49,304 nucleotides of DNA from Prevotella sp. (GTDB taxonomy: Bacteria; Bacteroidota; Bacteroidia; Bacteroidales; Bacteroidaceae). A program made the translations under genes and the position numbers. Below, in pieces: positions 41,097 through 49,304 of this stretch (positions are counted from its first letter, which is position 1; every line of letters starts with the position of its first letter). Below the pieces are notes generated by a model, which made no database searches, was not told where the DNA came from, and was given only the letters and a program-made list of their open reading frames with translations. The stretch covers positions 1 to 49,304 of the forward strand of contig JAGCDO010000042.1 of NCBI GenBank assembly GCA_017651265.1, in the 5' to 3' direction.

Positions 41097-42281
41097 TTAT
41101 TCTTTATCTGTTCTTTTGTCATCAGGAAAGAAATTACTGAAGAGATCTTCCATTCCCTTGGGGTCGAACATCGACCCTTTCTTCATATACTTCTCGAAAG
41201 CATCATAGTCTTCCTGTTGTAAGGCGATGTAGGTCAGCATGGCATATTCTTTTGCCTGCATCGCTTCATCATCGGTTATCTTAATGGATTCGAGGAAACA
41301 CTCCTTTGCCTCGTCCATACGTTCGGCCTGCATGAAGATAAAGCCTTTGATGAACAGCACTTCATCCTTGTAGTCGTTTTCTGAGATCTGTTCAACCTTT
41401 TCAAGATGCTTGAATGCTTCATCAAATCTGTTAAGCTCGCACAGGCAAAGCGCCTGATGAAACTCACTGCTCGAATCGAGTGGAAGCTGTTGACTATATC
41501 GTTCGTAATAGTGTAGCGCCTCCTCAATGTTACCAAGGGAGTACAGCGCACTCGCCTTATTGTAGGTAGCCTCACAGTCATCGGGGTTGATGGCTAAGGC
41601 ATATTCACTACTGGTAATACTATCCTCTATCTCCCCGTTCTTCAACTGTGCATAAGCCAAGAGGTTCCAGTAGGCAATGGCGTAAGGGTCACGGTCAATC
41701 AACTGGTTGATAATCTTCTTAGCCTCTTCCGCCTTTCCTGCTGAAGTCAGGAGGTTGGCCTTCAGTTCCAAATACTCCTCCTCATCCTGGTCATCCACGT
41801 AGTCAAGCCATTTCCAGGCCAGGTCGGGCAGCCCCAGGTCGAGTAACAGCCATGCTGTGTCCATGGCATAATCCTCCATGTATTCCTCGTCCTTACGTTC
41901 CTGATACCAGTCTTCCAAATATTGGTCGGCCTCCTCATCCTTACCTTCGAAGATCATGATCTCCGCAATGATATGACTATACTCGGGATCCTCTTTGTCT
42001 TTGATCTGATCGGCCAGTTTCCAGGCTTCTTCCACCTGTCCTTGTGTCAGAACCATCCTGATTCTACCCGTCATCAACGACAAGGCGTCCGGGTAGAGCT
42101 TCAGGGCCTTCTCAAAGATTTCCGAAGCCTTCTCCGTTTGTCCTATCTGATGGTAATACAGGATGATATCAGCATAATCATATGAGCTGGCAATGAACGG
42201 CACTCCGTCAGCTTCACACTGCTTGAATTCTTCCAGTATTTGCTTGAACGCTTTGGTGCTAAAATAGTTGTCGTACGTCAT
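41097..42281 (-). CDS. Tetratricopeptide-repeat protein
   Basis: This gene encodes 394 aa from the ATG at 42281, which overlaps the glnS stop as ATGA; a longer frame reaches 42335 but would overlap glnS widely. The protein is a series of helical TPR-type repeats, for example ADIILYYHQIGQTEKASEIF then LKLYPDALS, AYWNLLAYAQLKNGEIEDSI, ATYNKASALYSLGNIEEALH and FIKGFIFMQAERMDEAKECF. It is acidic, with no signal peptide or membrane span, so probably a cytoplasmic scaffold. Homologues with this start (TYDNYFSTKAFKQILEEF) are known to me only as hypothetical Bacteroidales proteins. The coupling to glnS suggests a link to translation, which is inference. Confidence 0.88.
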   Translation of the reverse strand: MTYDNYFSTKAFKQILEEFKQCEADGVPFIASSYDYADIILYYHQIGQTEKASEIFEKALKLYPDALSLMTGRIRMVLTQGQVEEAWKLADQIKDKEDPEYSHIIAEIMIFEGKDEEADQYLEDWYQERKDEEYMEDYAMDTAWLLLDLGLPDLAWKWLDYVDDQDEEEYLELKANLLTSAGKAEEAKKIINQLIDRDPYAIAYWNLLAYAQLKNGEIEDSITSSEYALAINPDDCEATYNKASALYSLGNIEEALHYYERYSQQLPLDSSSEFHQALCLCELNRFDEAFKHLEKVEQISENDYKDEVLFIKGFIFMQAERMDEAKECFLESIKITDDEAMQAKEYAMLTYIALQQEDYDAFEKYMKKGSMFDPKGMEDLFSNFFPDDKRTDKE

Positions 42282-44083
42282 TTGCCCTTTGCCCAAGTAT
42301 CCTTTAATCCTACTGTTTTGTTGAACACCGGACAACCGTCAGTACTATCGGGGTCGGCCATGAAATAACCGATGCGCTGGAACTGCAGATACTGTCCCGG
42401 CTTCATGGTAGCGGCAAACGGTTCGATGTAGCAGTTGCTGATGACGTGGAGTGAGTCGGGGTTGATGATCTGACGCATAGCCGTAACAGCATCACACTGC
42501 TGCTGTTCGCGGATAGCTGCCATCTCGTCACGCGGGTTCTCTACCTTCCACAGACGGTCGTAGAGGCGTACCTCAGCCTTGACGGCATGCAGACAGCTCA
42601 CCCAGTGGAGGGTCTTACCCTTGATCTTACGGTTAGAGCCGGGCATTCCGCTCTTCGACTCGGGATCGTAGGTACAGTAGATGGTGGTAACGTTACCCTC
42701 GGCATCAGTATCGAAAGGATGCTCCTCGTCGCACTTGATGATATAGGCGTTCTTCAAACGTACTTCCTTACCCGGTGCCAGACGCATGAACTTCTTCTCT
42801 GCCACAGCCTGGAAGTCATCACGCTCAATCCACAGCTCCCTGCTGAACTCAACAGTATGAGTACCGTCTTCCTCGCATTCAGGGTTGTTCACAGCGGTGA
42901 GCTGCTCCACTTGACCCTCAGGATAGTTGGTAATAACGACCTTCACAGGATCGAGGACGGCTGATACACGGATAGCACGACTGTTCAGATCATCACGTAC
43001 CGCACTCTCCAGCAACTGGATCTCATTGAGGGCGTCGTAGGTGGTATAACCAATCTTATCAATGAACTTGATGATACTCTCGGGGGAGTAACCACGACGA
43101 CGGAAACCGCAAACGGTCGGCATGCGGGGATCGTCCCATCCATTCACGAGATGCTCGTTGACGAGTGCCAGCAGGTTACGTTTCGACATCAGTGTGTAGC
43201 TGAGGTTCAGTTTGTTGAACTCTGTCTGGCGTGGTCCCTGATAAGAATCTAGATTATCTAGTTTTGCTAGTTTTCCTAGTTTCGCTTGTTTTTCGGGGTC
43301 CTTGGTTCCAAGCCACTCCTTCATCCATCCCACGAACAGATCGTACAAGGGGCGGTGCTCCACAAACTCCAGTGTACAGAGTGAATGGGTAACCCCTTCA
43401 AGGTAGTCGCACTGACCATGGGTGAAATCGTACATGGGGTAGGCGTTCCATTTGCTACCGGTCTTCACATGGGGGATGTTCAGCACACGATAGATGAGCG
43501 GGTCACGGAACAGCATGTTGGGATGAGCCATGTCGATCTTGGCACGCAGTACCAAGGTACCGGGCTGGCAATTGCCGCTGTTCATGTATTCAAACAGACG
43601 GAGGTTCTCTTCCACAGGACGGTTACGGTAAGGACTGTTCGTGCCGGGTGAGGTGGTGGTTCCCTTTTGCTGGGCAATCACTTCTGCGCTCTGCTCATCT
43701 ACATAAGCCCTTCCTTGCTTGATGAGCCATACGGCAAAGTCCCATAGCTCCTGGAAGTAGTCGCTGGCATAATACACATTCGCCCACTTGAACCCCATCC
43801 ACTGGATGTCACGCTCAATACTCTCAATATATTCGGTGTCCTCCTTCTGGGGATTGGTATCGTCAAAACGCAGGTTACAGATACCGCCGTACTGTTTGGC
43901 AATGCCGAAGTCGAGGGCAATAGCCTTGGCATGACCGATGTGCAGATAACCGTTGGGCTCCGGCGGGAAACGTGTCTGAATCCTCTTTCCGTTCTTGCCT
44001 TCTGCCAAGTCATCTACCACTATCTGCTCCACGAAGTTCAGACTCTTCCTGACCTCGTTATTATTCTCTTTGATCTCTGTCAT
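42278..44083 (-). CDS. glnS: Glutaminyl-tRNA synthetase
   Basis: This 601-aa class I synthetase has the HIGH signature in RFPPEPNGYLHIGHAKAI (about 38-55), LRFDDTNPQKEDTEYIESI, YDFTHGQCDYLEGVTHSLC and the KMSKS equivalent YTLMSKRNL. The C-terminal anticodon-binding barrels follow from about 340. It is longer than the 553-residue Escherichia coli enzyme. One cause is an extra segment between FVGWMKEWLGT and GPRQTEFNKLNLSY, where KQAKLGKLAKLDNLDS is encoded by 9-bp CTAG-core repeats like those in grpE. Having glnS implies direct charging rather than only the amidotransferase route. A strong promoter precedes it, and it heads a seven-gene run to folC. Confidence 0.97.
   Translation of the reverse strand: MTEIKENNNEVRKSLNFVEQIVVDDLAEGKNGKRIQTRFPPEPNGYLHIGHAKAIALDFGIAKQYGGICNLRFDDTNPQKEDTEYIESIERDIQWMGFKWANVYYASDYFQELWDFAVWLIKQGRAYVDEQSAEVIAQQKGTTTSPGTNSPYRNRPVEENLRLFEYMNSGNCQPGTLVLRAKIDMAHPNMLFRDPLIYRVLNIPHVKTGSKWNAYPMYDFTHGQCDYLEGVTHSLCTLEFVEHRPLYDLFVGWMKEWLGTKDPEKQAKLGKLAKLDNLDSYQGPRQTEFNKLNLSYTLMSKRNLLALVNEHLVNGWDDPRMPTVCGFRRRGYSPESIIKFIDKIGYTTYDALNEIQLLESAVRDDLNSRAIRVSAVLDPVKVVITNYPEGQVEQLTAVNNPECEEDGTHTVEFSRELWIERDDFQAVAEKKFMRLAPGKEVRLKNAYIIKCDEEHPFDTDAEGNVTTIYCTYDPESKSGMPGSNRKIKGKTLHWVSCLHAVKAEVRLYDRLWKVENPRDEMAAIREQQQCDAVTAMRQIINPDSLHVISNCYIEPFAATMKPGQYLQFQRIGYFMADPDSTDGCPVFNKTVGLKDTWAKGK
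43243..43290. repeat. 9-bp CTAG-core tandem repeat in glnS
   Basis: On the minus strand the units GCGAAACTA, GGAAAACTA, GCAAAACTA and GATAATCTA are repeated. They encode K-L-x triplets, an insertion relative to usual GlnRS. Confidence 0.75.
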
Positions 44084-44108
44084 ATACTTGATGGTGTTAT
44101 TTTGCCCG

Positions 44109-44140
44109 CAAAGGTACGCATAAGTGAGCGAAAAACCAAA
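44109..44140 (-). promoter_or_regulatory. Promoter of the glnS-folC gene run
   Basis: The minus strand has TTTG (44137-44140), 20 bp and TACCTTTG (44109-44116). The leader is about 20 nt. Confidence 0.7.
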
Positions 44141-44282
44141 AGTTTTTGGATTTTTCCGAACGAGAGTACTTTCAGCGAAGCTAAAGGTACAACAAATCTA
44201 CGAGAAAACGGACAAACCCCAGATGATTTTGCGAAATTTGCGTTAATCTTAAAAAAAATATGTTATGAAACATACTAAATAA

Positions 44283-44314
44283 TTTGTGGGGTAGGTAAAA
44301 ATCCCGTACCTTTG
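44283..44314 (+). promoter_or_regulatory. Plus-strand promoter upstream of a candidate small RNA
   Basis: TTTG (44283-44286), 20 bp and TACCTTTG (44307-44314) is an exact consensus match. It lies 205 bp before the GH3 start codon, further than usual for this genome. Confidence 0.6.
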
Positions 44315-44320
44315 TCGCCG

Positions 44321-44411
44321 TTATCCTGAATACAATCTTTTTACCTTAAAAAAAGCTAATACCTATTTGAGATAGATGCCTGCCTCTGCGAAGAGCCAGG
44401 CATTCTTGTTT
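44321..44411 (+). ncRNA. Candidate small RNA or leader RNA (about 90 nt)
   Basis: An exact consensus promoter is followed by about 55 nt of A/T-rich sequence, then a hairpin ATGCCTG...CTCT-gcga-AGAG...CAGGCAT (44376-44403) and TCTTGTTT. The unit promoter - about 90 nt - terminator-like hairpin has no reading frame and fits a stand-alone RNA. Alternatively it is an attenuator in the leader of the GH3 gene. No known RNA family could be assigned by eye. Confidence 0.4.
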
Positions 44412-44481
44412 ATATCGTGGTATGAAATCCTAATAATTCTCAAAAGATGGCACAAAATGTGGGATAATCGTGTAGATTTAG

Positions 44482-44489
44482 TAATTTTG
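44482..44489 (+). promoter_or_regulatory. Possible proximal -7 box of the GH3 gene
   Basis: TAATTTTG lies 30 bp before the ATG. No clear TTTG is present at the correct distance upstream (TGTG at 44459), so it may need an activator. Confidence 0.35.
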
Positions 44490-44518
44490 CAAAATATATC
44501 GAAATTAAAACATAACGT

Positions 44519-46999
44519 ATGAAAAGAACCTTTCTAACAATCATTATTACATGTGCCGTAACAGGAGTGTGGGCACAGTTGCGTAAACCTGCCATTCCTC
44601 GTGACGAAAAACTGGAGGCGAAAGTCGAGAAGACACTGTCTAAGATGTCGCTTGATGAGAAAATCGGACAGATGCTGGAACTGAATCTGGATGTCATGGG
44701 AAAGATGACTGTCGAGAATGCCAAGGTGGATCGTGACAAGGTTCGCTCCGTGCTTCAGCAGTATGGTAGATCTTCGAAAGATATCGACGATTTGTTGAAG
44801 ATGACCGATGAGCAGATCATCGAACGACTGGGCAGCTTCCCTGTGGATATCTACAAGGGGGAGACCAAACGAGTTTGGAAACTCAACGAGAACATGCTCG
44901 ACACGCTCATCTCCAAATGGAAAGTGGGCTCCATCCTCAACGCGCCGGGAACAAGGGCACCAAGTGTTGAACAATGGCAGCAGTGGATAGGGGTTATTCA
45001 GGAGAAATCGATGAAGTATCTTGGTATTCCCGATATCTATGGTCTTGACCATAACCACGGCGTAACCTATACACAGGGTGGAACGCTTTTCCCGCAGCCT
45101 ATCAATATCGGCGCAACATTCAATACTGAACTGGCCAAGACTGGTGCTGAAATCACCGCTTATGAGAGTCGTGCAGGAAACTGTCCGTGGGTGTATAACC
45201 CCGTTGTTGACCTGAGTCGTGATCCGCGCTGGCCACGTGTCTGGGAGAGCTTCGGCGAGGACGCTATTGTTAATGCTCGGATGGTGGAAGCCGAAATCAA
45301 AGGCTATCAGGGCGATGATCCCAACCATATCGACAAGTATCATGTGGGAACCAGTACGAAGCATTATTTCGCATACGGTGCTCCATGGTCAGGCAAGGAT
45401 CGTACACCTGCTTATCTCTCACCGCAGATGATTCGTGAGAAATACTTCGAGCCGTTCAAGGCAGCAGCCCTAGCAGGAACACTGACGATGATGGTGAACT
45501 CTGGCAGTATCAACGGAGTGCCTGTTCATGCCAGCTATGAGTATCTTACCAAGTGGTTAAAGGAAGACCTTCAGTGGGATGGTTTCCTCGTTACCGACTG
45601 GGCTGATATCAACAACCTGTTCTCACGTGAACATGTGGCTAAGGATAAGAAGGATGCTATTCGTATTGCTATTAACGCTGGTATCGATATGTCGATGGAC
45701 CCCTATAGTGTGGAGTTTTGTATTCTGTTGAAGGAACTGGTCAACGAGGGTAAGGTGCCGATGAGTCGTATCGATGATGCGGTGCGCCGTATTCTCCGGG
45801 CAAAGTATCGCTTGGGGCTCTTTGAGAAGCCAAACACTGGCGGTAAAGGTTATGAGAAATTCGGTTCAAAGGAGCATGCTGACAAGGCCTTGCTGGCAGC
45901 AGAGGAATCGATGGTGTTGCTGAAGAACAAAGACAATATCCTGCCATTGGATCCCTCAAAGATCAAAGTTCTCTTAACGGGTCCCAATGCCAACCAGATG
46001 CGCTGTCTGCATGGCGGTTGGAGCTATACTTGGCAGGGTTCAAAGGCTGAAGATCTCTCAAAGAAATACAATACGATCTACGAGGCGCTTTGTAACAAGT
46101 TCGGTAAGGAAAACATCATCCTTGAACAAGGTGTTACCTACAATGAAAACGGCGCTTATTACGATGAGCTTGAACCGCAGATTGACAAAGCTGTGGCTGC
46201 AGCCGCTCAGGCTGATGTCATCATCGCTGCAATAGGCGAAAACTCTTATACCGAGACGCCGGGTAATCTTTCCGACTTGTGGCTCTCTGAGAACCAGCGT
46301 AACCTGGTGAAAGAGCTGGCCAAGACGGGTAAGCCCATCATCCTTGTACTTAACGAGGGACGTCCCCGACTGATCTCTGATATTGAGCCGTTGGCAGCAG
46401 CTGTAGTGGATGTATTTATTCCTGGTAATTACGGTGGTGACGCTTTGGCTAATTTGTTAGCCGGTGATGCGAATTTCTCGGGAAAGATGCCTTATACCTA
46501 TCCTCGTGAAATCAACTCACTGAACACCTACGACTATAAGGTGAGTGAGGAGGTGGGAACGATGGCCGGAGCCTATAACTACGATGCAAAGGTTTCCCTG
46601 ATGTGGCCCTTCGGTTATGGCTTGAGCTATACTACTTTCGAGTATTCAAACCTGCGTGTTGACAAGAAGGATTTCACTGCCGACGATGTGCTTACCGTCT
46701 CAGTGGATGTAAAGAATGCAGGCAGTAGGGTAGGAAAGGAAGCAGTACTGCTTTACACGAGCGATTTAATTGCTTCTATTGTTCCTGATAACAAGCGGTT
46801 ACGCGATTTTACGAAAGTAGAACTGCAACCTGGCGAGACCCAAACAGTTACTTTTAAGCTTCCTGCCAAGAGCATGGCATTCGTAGGAGCTGATGGTCGT
46901 TGGACCTTAGAAGAAGGTGATTTCCTTCTGAAAGTCAGCGGGTTATCTATCCCCGTGATTTGTACCCAGACAAAGGTTTGGGACACCCCGAACATCTAA
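44519..46999 (+). CDS. Secreted GH3 beta-glucosidase-type glycosidase
   Basis: This 826-aa enzyme has a signal peptide ending GVWAQ (about residue 20). It shows the three GH3 parts: an N-terminal TIM barrel ([41 protein letters not shown]), the nucleophile D360 in [13 protein letters not shown], a C-terminal sandwich domain ([40 protein letters not shown]) and an FnIII domain from about 715 ([20 protein letters not shown]). It removes terminal beta-glucosyl (possibly xylosyl) residues in the periplasm. The insertion around 60-120, rich in helices, is a feature of some Bacteroidetes GH3s. It is transcribed alone; the hairpin cluster after it marks the end of the unit. Confidence 0.93.
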   Translation: MKRTFLTIIITCAVTGVWAQLRKPAIPRDEKLEAKVEKTLSKMSLDEKIGQMLELNLDVMGKMTVENAKVDRDKVRSVLQQYGRSSKDIDDLLKMTDEQIIERLGSFPVDIYKGETKRVWKLNENMLDTLISKWKVGSILNAPGTRAPSVEQWQQWIGVIQEKSMKYLGIPDIYGLDHNHGVTYTQGGTLFPQPINIGATFNTELAKTGAEITAYESRAGNCPWVYNPVVDLSRDPRWPRVWESFGEDAIVNARMVEAEIKGYQGDDPNHIDKYHVGTSTKHYFAYGAPWSGKDRTPAYLSPQMIREKYFEPFKAAALAGTLTMMVNSGSINGVPVHASYEYLTKWLKEDLQWDGFLVTDWADINNLFSREHVAKDKKDAIRIAINAGIDMSMDPYSVEFCILLKELVNEGKVPMSRIDDAVRRILRAKYRLGLFEKPNTGGKGYEKFGSKEHADKALLAAEESMVLLKNKDNILPLDPSKIKVLLTGPNANQMRCLHGGWSYTWQGSKAEDLSKKYNTIYEALCNKFGKENIILEQGVTYNENGAYYDELEPQIDKAVAAAAQADVIIAAIGENSYTETPGNLSDLWLSENQRNLVKELAKTGKPIILVLNEGRPRLISDIEPLAAAVVDVFIPGNYGGDALANLLAGDANFSGKMPYTYPREINSLNTYDYKVSEEVGTMAGAYNYDAKVSLMWPFGYGLSYTTFEYSNLRVDKKDFTADDVLTVSVDVKNAGSRVGKEAVLLYTSDLIASIVPDNKRLRDFTKVELQPGETQTVTFKLPAKSMAFVGADGRWTLEEGDFLLKVSGLSIPVICTQTKVWDTPNI

Positions 47000-47013
47000 C
47001 TTCTTTTCAAACC

Positions 47014-47107
47014 GCCTCGGTGAAGGTCGCTTCATTCGGCCCCATCCATACTACCTTCTCTCTCGTAGAGAGAAGTACGTATGGGGCCTTGAAGCCTTCA
47101 CCTCGGC
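47014..47107. repeat. Nested imperfect hairpin of about 95 bp
   Basis: The nested stems are GTGAAGG/CCTTCAC (47020-47026, 47095-47101), GGCCCCAT/ATGGGGCC (47038-47045, 47081-47088) and CTTCTCTC-tcgta-GAGAGAAG (47055-47075). No T-run follows, so it is not a standard terminator. It resembles a palindromic repeat element. Confidence 0.7.
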
Positions 47108-47127
47108 GACGATTTAGCAGAGGAATA

Positions 47128-47190
47128 GTTTGACGCAATCAAACTCGGTGAATTATTGCGTCAAACTCGATGAATTGTTGCGTCAAACTT
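47128..47190. repeat. 22-bp direct repeats (TCAAACTCGRTGAATTRTTGCG)
   Basis: Units at 47139-47160 and 47161-47182 differ at two positions and a third unit is cut at TCAAACTT. GTTTGACGCA at 47128-47137 is the inverse of the TGCGTCAAAC made at each junction. The period equals that of the unrelated 22-bp array at 9021. Confidence 0.75.
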
Positions 47191-47221
47191 GTCATTATGT
47201 ATAAAATAGTTTGCTCGTTTC

Positions 47222-47252
47222 TTGCAATTCGCCATTTTATGTTGTACCTTTG
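47222..47252 (+). promoter_or_regulatory. Promoter of the right-end FnIII protein gene
   Basis: TTG (47222-47224), 20 bp and TACCTTTG (47245-47252). The leader is about 16 nt. Confidence 0.55.
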
Positions 47253-47274
47253 CAGGCAATTCTACGAAGGTGTT

Positions 47275-49304
47275 ATGAAAAGATTATTATTATCATTGTT
47301 TTTCTTGCTGACTTGGATGGGTTCAGCAATTTTGGCAGATACTCCAGTTACTAATGGACAAGGGCAACAGCAGAAGTTGACGGTGTTCGAGAATAATGAT
47401 TGGAATAACACAGATTTACCCGTTAATGGAGAATACGCACATTGGTATCAGAAGTGCGAGATGATCTATCCTGCTGATTATCTCCAAGATATGAAAAATA
47501 ACAACATATCGCGGATGGCCTTCCATACCGGCAGTAACAAAGCTAGCTGGACAGCTACCTTTAAAATCTATCTAAAGGAAGTTGCTCAAAGCTCTTTCCC
47601 CACTGAAAACCTGTCGTTCACCGACTTCTCGGATGTTGGCCCTGTCTATACGGGGCAACTCGACGCTACGGGGGATACCGTGTGGGTCGTGTTCGACAAA
47701 CCTTTCTACTATCAGGGAGGTAATCTGCTCGTGGTTTTGCATCTGACCGAACCAGGAAAATACGATGGTGCAAATTTCCGGTCTAAGAAGGAAATGAGTA
47801 GAGCCTGCATACGTGGTAGAAATAAAGAATCTTTCGATGCGGTAAAGCCCCTCTGTGTGGATTACTTGCCCAAGGTGACGTTCTGCTATAGTCCGGCAGA
47901 ACAACAAGAGCTTGTCGCTCCTTCTGCCATCAGTGTCGACGATGTAGCTCTGGAAGGTGCCACGATCAAGTGGACATCGACTGCCTCCGCATGGCAGATC
48001 TGCGTCAACGACGACGAAGAGAACCTGATTGAAACTACGGAAAACCCCTATACCTTCACAGATTGGGAGAGAGATAGTTACTACGAGGTGAAGGTGCGGG
48101 CAGTGAACGGCACTGATGTGAGCAAATGGAGCGAAACGGTCACCATCCGCACGCTATATTGCTCGCCTGATAAGATGGTCAAGATCAGCTATGAGCTGCA
48201 CGATAGCTATGGTGACGGTTGGGGGCCGATTGCCATCTTCGTCAAGGATGCGTTGACAGATGAGGAACTTGATAAATGGACAATCGGAAACGGATACGAC
48301 AATAGCGGCGAGCTGCCTGTCTGCTTAGGGCGTGATATCTACTTCGTATGGGAAGGCAGTGGTTATGCCTATGATTGTTCCTATGTAGTCCGCGATCCGT
48401 TTGGAGAGGTCATCTTCGAGGGGTCGAATATATTGAAAGATCCCGTCTTCTATACAGCCAACCTGGACTGCCCGATACCTATCGAGCTGAAGGCTTCTGA
48501 CGTCACGGCGAACAGCGCGGCGATAGGCTGGAACGAGAGAGGCGACGCCACACAATGGCAGATCTGTGTCGATTTCGACATGGAGAATCTGATTCTTACC
48601 GACAGCAATCCCTACACGATGACGGACCTGGAGTTTGACACGCAGTACAAGTTGATGGTACGCTCCTACAAAGATGAGGACAACTTCAGCAAGTGGTCGG
48701 AACCCTTCAGCTTCACCACGGCAGAGATTTGTCCTAAGCCGAAGAACCTGACGAGCGTACCGGAGGCGACGGAGGCCACGCTGAGTTGGGACGGAACGCT
48801 CGACAACTATGTGTTGCAATACAACGCAGGGTGGAAACTGGGAGAAGACATTAAAGTATATGGTGGGAAAAGAGTTTATTCCTTCGATTTGCAACGTTAC
48901 AGCGGTAAGGGTTCCATCCTCATCCGCCACTATAACGCGACCGAAGACAGTTGGCTCCATCTTGATGATATAGTGCTGACCAACCCAGAAGGTACGACGG
49001 TCTTCTCAGAAGACTTTGAGAATTGTGAATGGGGAATGCCCGCGAAACTATCATCGATTGACCAGGATGGTGATAGCTATGGATGGGAGATCCTAAGCAA
49101 CAAAGAAGAGGATTCCTGGATACCTTATAACGATCATTCTGGCATCTCTTCAACCTGTTGGAAACATGGCGGAGTCACATTGACCCCAGACGATTGGCTG
49201 CTCATCTCCGATGTAGACCTCGGCGGAACCCTCAGCTTCATGGGTCATGCTCAGATAACGGATGATAGATTTGATATTCTCGCCGTGTATGTGTTTGCAG
49301 ATAA
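47275..49304 (+). CDS. Large secreted fibronectin-type III protein, C-terminus beyond window
   Basis: The frame is open from ATG 47275 to the window edge (676 residues). The signal peptide MKRLLLSLFFLLTWMGSAIL is followed by a beta-rich N-terminal domain (residues about 30-215, with NNISRMAFHTG and GGNLLVVLHL). Two FnIII-like domains have parallel motifs: ATIKWTSTASAWQICVNDD with YYEVKVRAVNGTDVSKWSE, and AAIGWNERGDATQWQICVDF with QYKLMVRSYKDEDNFSKWSE. Between them is a DSYGDGWGP module. A third FnIII-like start (ATLSWDGTLDNYVLQY) leads into a choice-of-anchor/cleaved-adhesin-type domain (FSEDFENCEWG, WKHGGVTLTPDDWLLISDVD). Such proteins are surface or extracellular; a sorting tail may lie beyond the window. 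Its role cannot be told. Confidence 0.75.
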   Translation, partial: MKRLLLSLFFLLTWMGSAILADTPVTNGQGQQQKLTVFENNDWNNTDLPVNGEYAHWYQKCEMIYPADYLQDMKNNNISRMAFHTGSNKASWTATFKIYLKEVAQSSFPTENLSFTDFSDVGPVYTGQLDATGDTVWVVFDKPFYYQGGNLLVVLHLTEPGKYDGANFRSKKEMSRACIRGRNKESFDAVKPLCVDYLPKVTFCYSPAEQQELVAPSAISVDDVALEGATIKWTSTASAWQICVNDDEENLIETTENPYTFTDWERDSYYEVKVRAVNGTDVSKWSETVTIRTLYCSPDKMVKISYELHDSYGDGWGPIAIFVKDALTDEELDKWTIGNGYDNSGELPVCLGRDIYFVWEGSGYAYDCSYVVRDPFGEVIFEGSNILKDPVFYTANLDCPIPIELKASDVTANSAAIGWNERGDATQWQICVDFDMENLILTDSNPYTMTDLEFDTQYKLMVRSYKDEDNFSKWSEPFSFTTAEICPKPKNLTSVPEATEATLSWDGTLDNYVLQYNAGWKLGEDIKVYGGKRVYSFDLQRYSGKGSILIRHYNATEDSWLHLDDIVLTNPEGTTVFSEDFENCEWGMPAKLSSIDQDGDSYGWEILSNKEEDSWIPYNDHSGISSTCWKHGGVTLTPDDWLLISDVDLGGTLSFMGHAQITDDRFDILAVYVFAD

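Noticed and set aside
42281-42335. Longer start for the TPR protein at 42335
   Set aside because: It would overlap glnS by 58 bp; the ATGA overlap at 42278-42281 is the usual coupled arrangement.

Overview
The window looks like a chromosomal segment of a Bacteroidales gut or oral commensal, most likely from the Prevotella group (Prevotellaceae). Four things point there: many promoters of the Bacteroidetes type (TTTG, then about 20 nt, then TAnnTTTG) with few Shine-Dalgarno sites; secreted proteins ending in the short tail VYDLQGRR...KGIYIINGRKVVKP; a Bacteroides-type arabinose operon with a Nudix-family regulator; and a secreted GH2/GH3/histidine-phosphatase repertoire. No rRNA, tRNA, CRISPR array or transposase gene was recognised.

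Layout. (1) 1-8.35 kb, minus strand, visibly AT-richer: a defence-type operon headed by a WYL-domain regulator, followed by an unrecognised 350-aa protein, a PD-(D/E)XK-like protein, a DEDDh exonuclease, a RhuM-Fic fusion, an unrecognised 226-aa protein, McrB, McrC and a phospholipase-D-like protein cut by the left edge. (2) 8.35-9.2 kb: gene-free repeat complex. (3) 9.2-11.6 kb, plus: two secreted proteins. (4) 11.6-15.2 kb: divergent cobalamin genes (cobD-type decarboxylase; cobQ-cbiB). (5) 15.2-21.3 kb, plus: two tandem secreted histidine phosphatases, a ROK sugar kinase and a GH2 lipoprotein. (6) 21.3-29.0 kb, minus: arabinose operon galM-symporter-araR-araD-araA-araB. (7) 29.0-30.9 kb: structured repeats, a DUF4380-like secreted protein and a giant AT palindrome. 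(8) 30.9-33.2 kb, plus: secreted OB-fold protein followed by a 51-aa peptide gene. (9) 33.3-35.7 kb, minus: galM-galK. (10) 35.7-44.1 kb, minus: probable housekeeping operon glnS-TPR-dedA-abcF-grpE-dnaJ-folC. (11) 44.3-49.3 kb, plus: candidate small RNA, GH3 beta-glucosidase, and a large secreted FnIII protein cut by the right edge.

How it works together. The left end is a regulated anti-phage/anti-plasmid module. The centre is a carbohydrate-use region: surface and periplasmic glycosidases release sugars, then symporter, mutarotases and kinases bring L-arabinose, galactose and probably glucose or an amino sugar into metabolism. Repeat elements are unusually prominent. Several kinds of short intergenic repeat also occur in frame inside conserved genes (cobQ, cbiB, a signal peptide, grpE, glnS).

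The best candidates for something undescribed are the WYL-headed defence operon (especially its first three downstream genes and the cassette-like insertion of rhuM-fic), the structure-conserved 90-bp repeats near 8.7-9.0 kb, the 51-aa peptide gene and the candidate RNA near 44.3 kb. All homology statements come from reading motifs, not from database searches.
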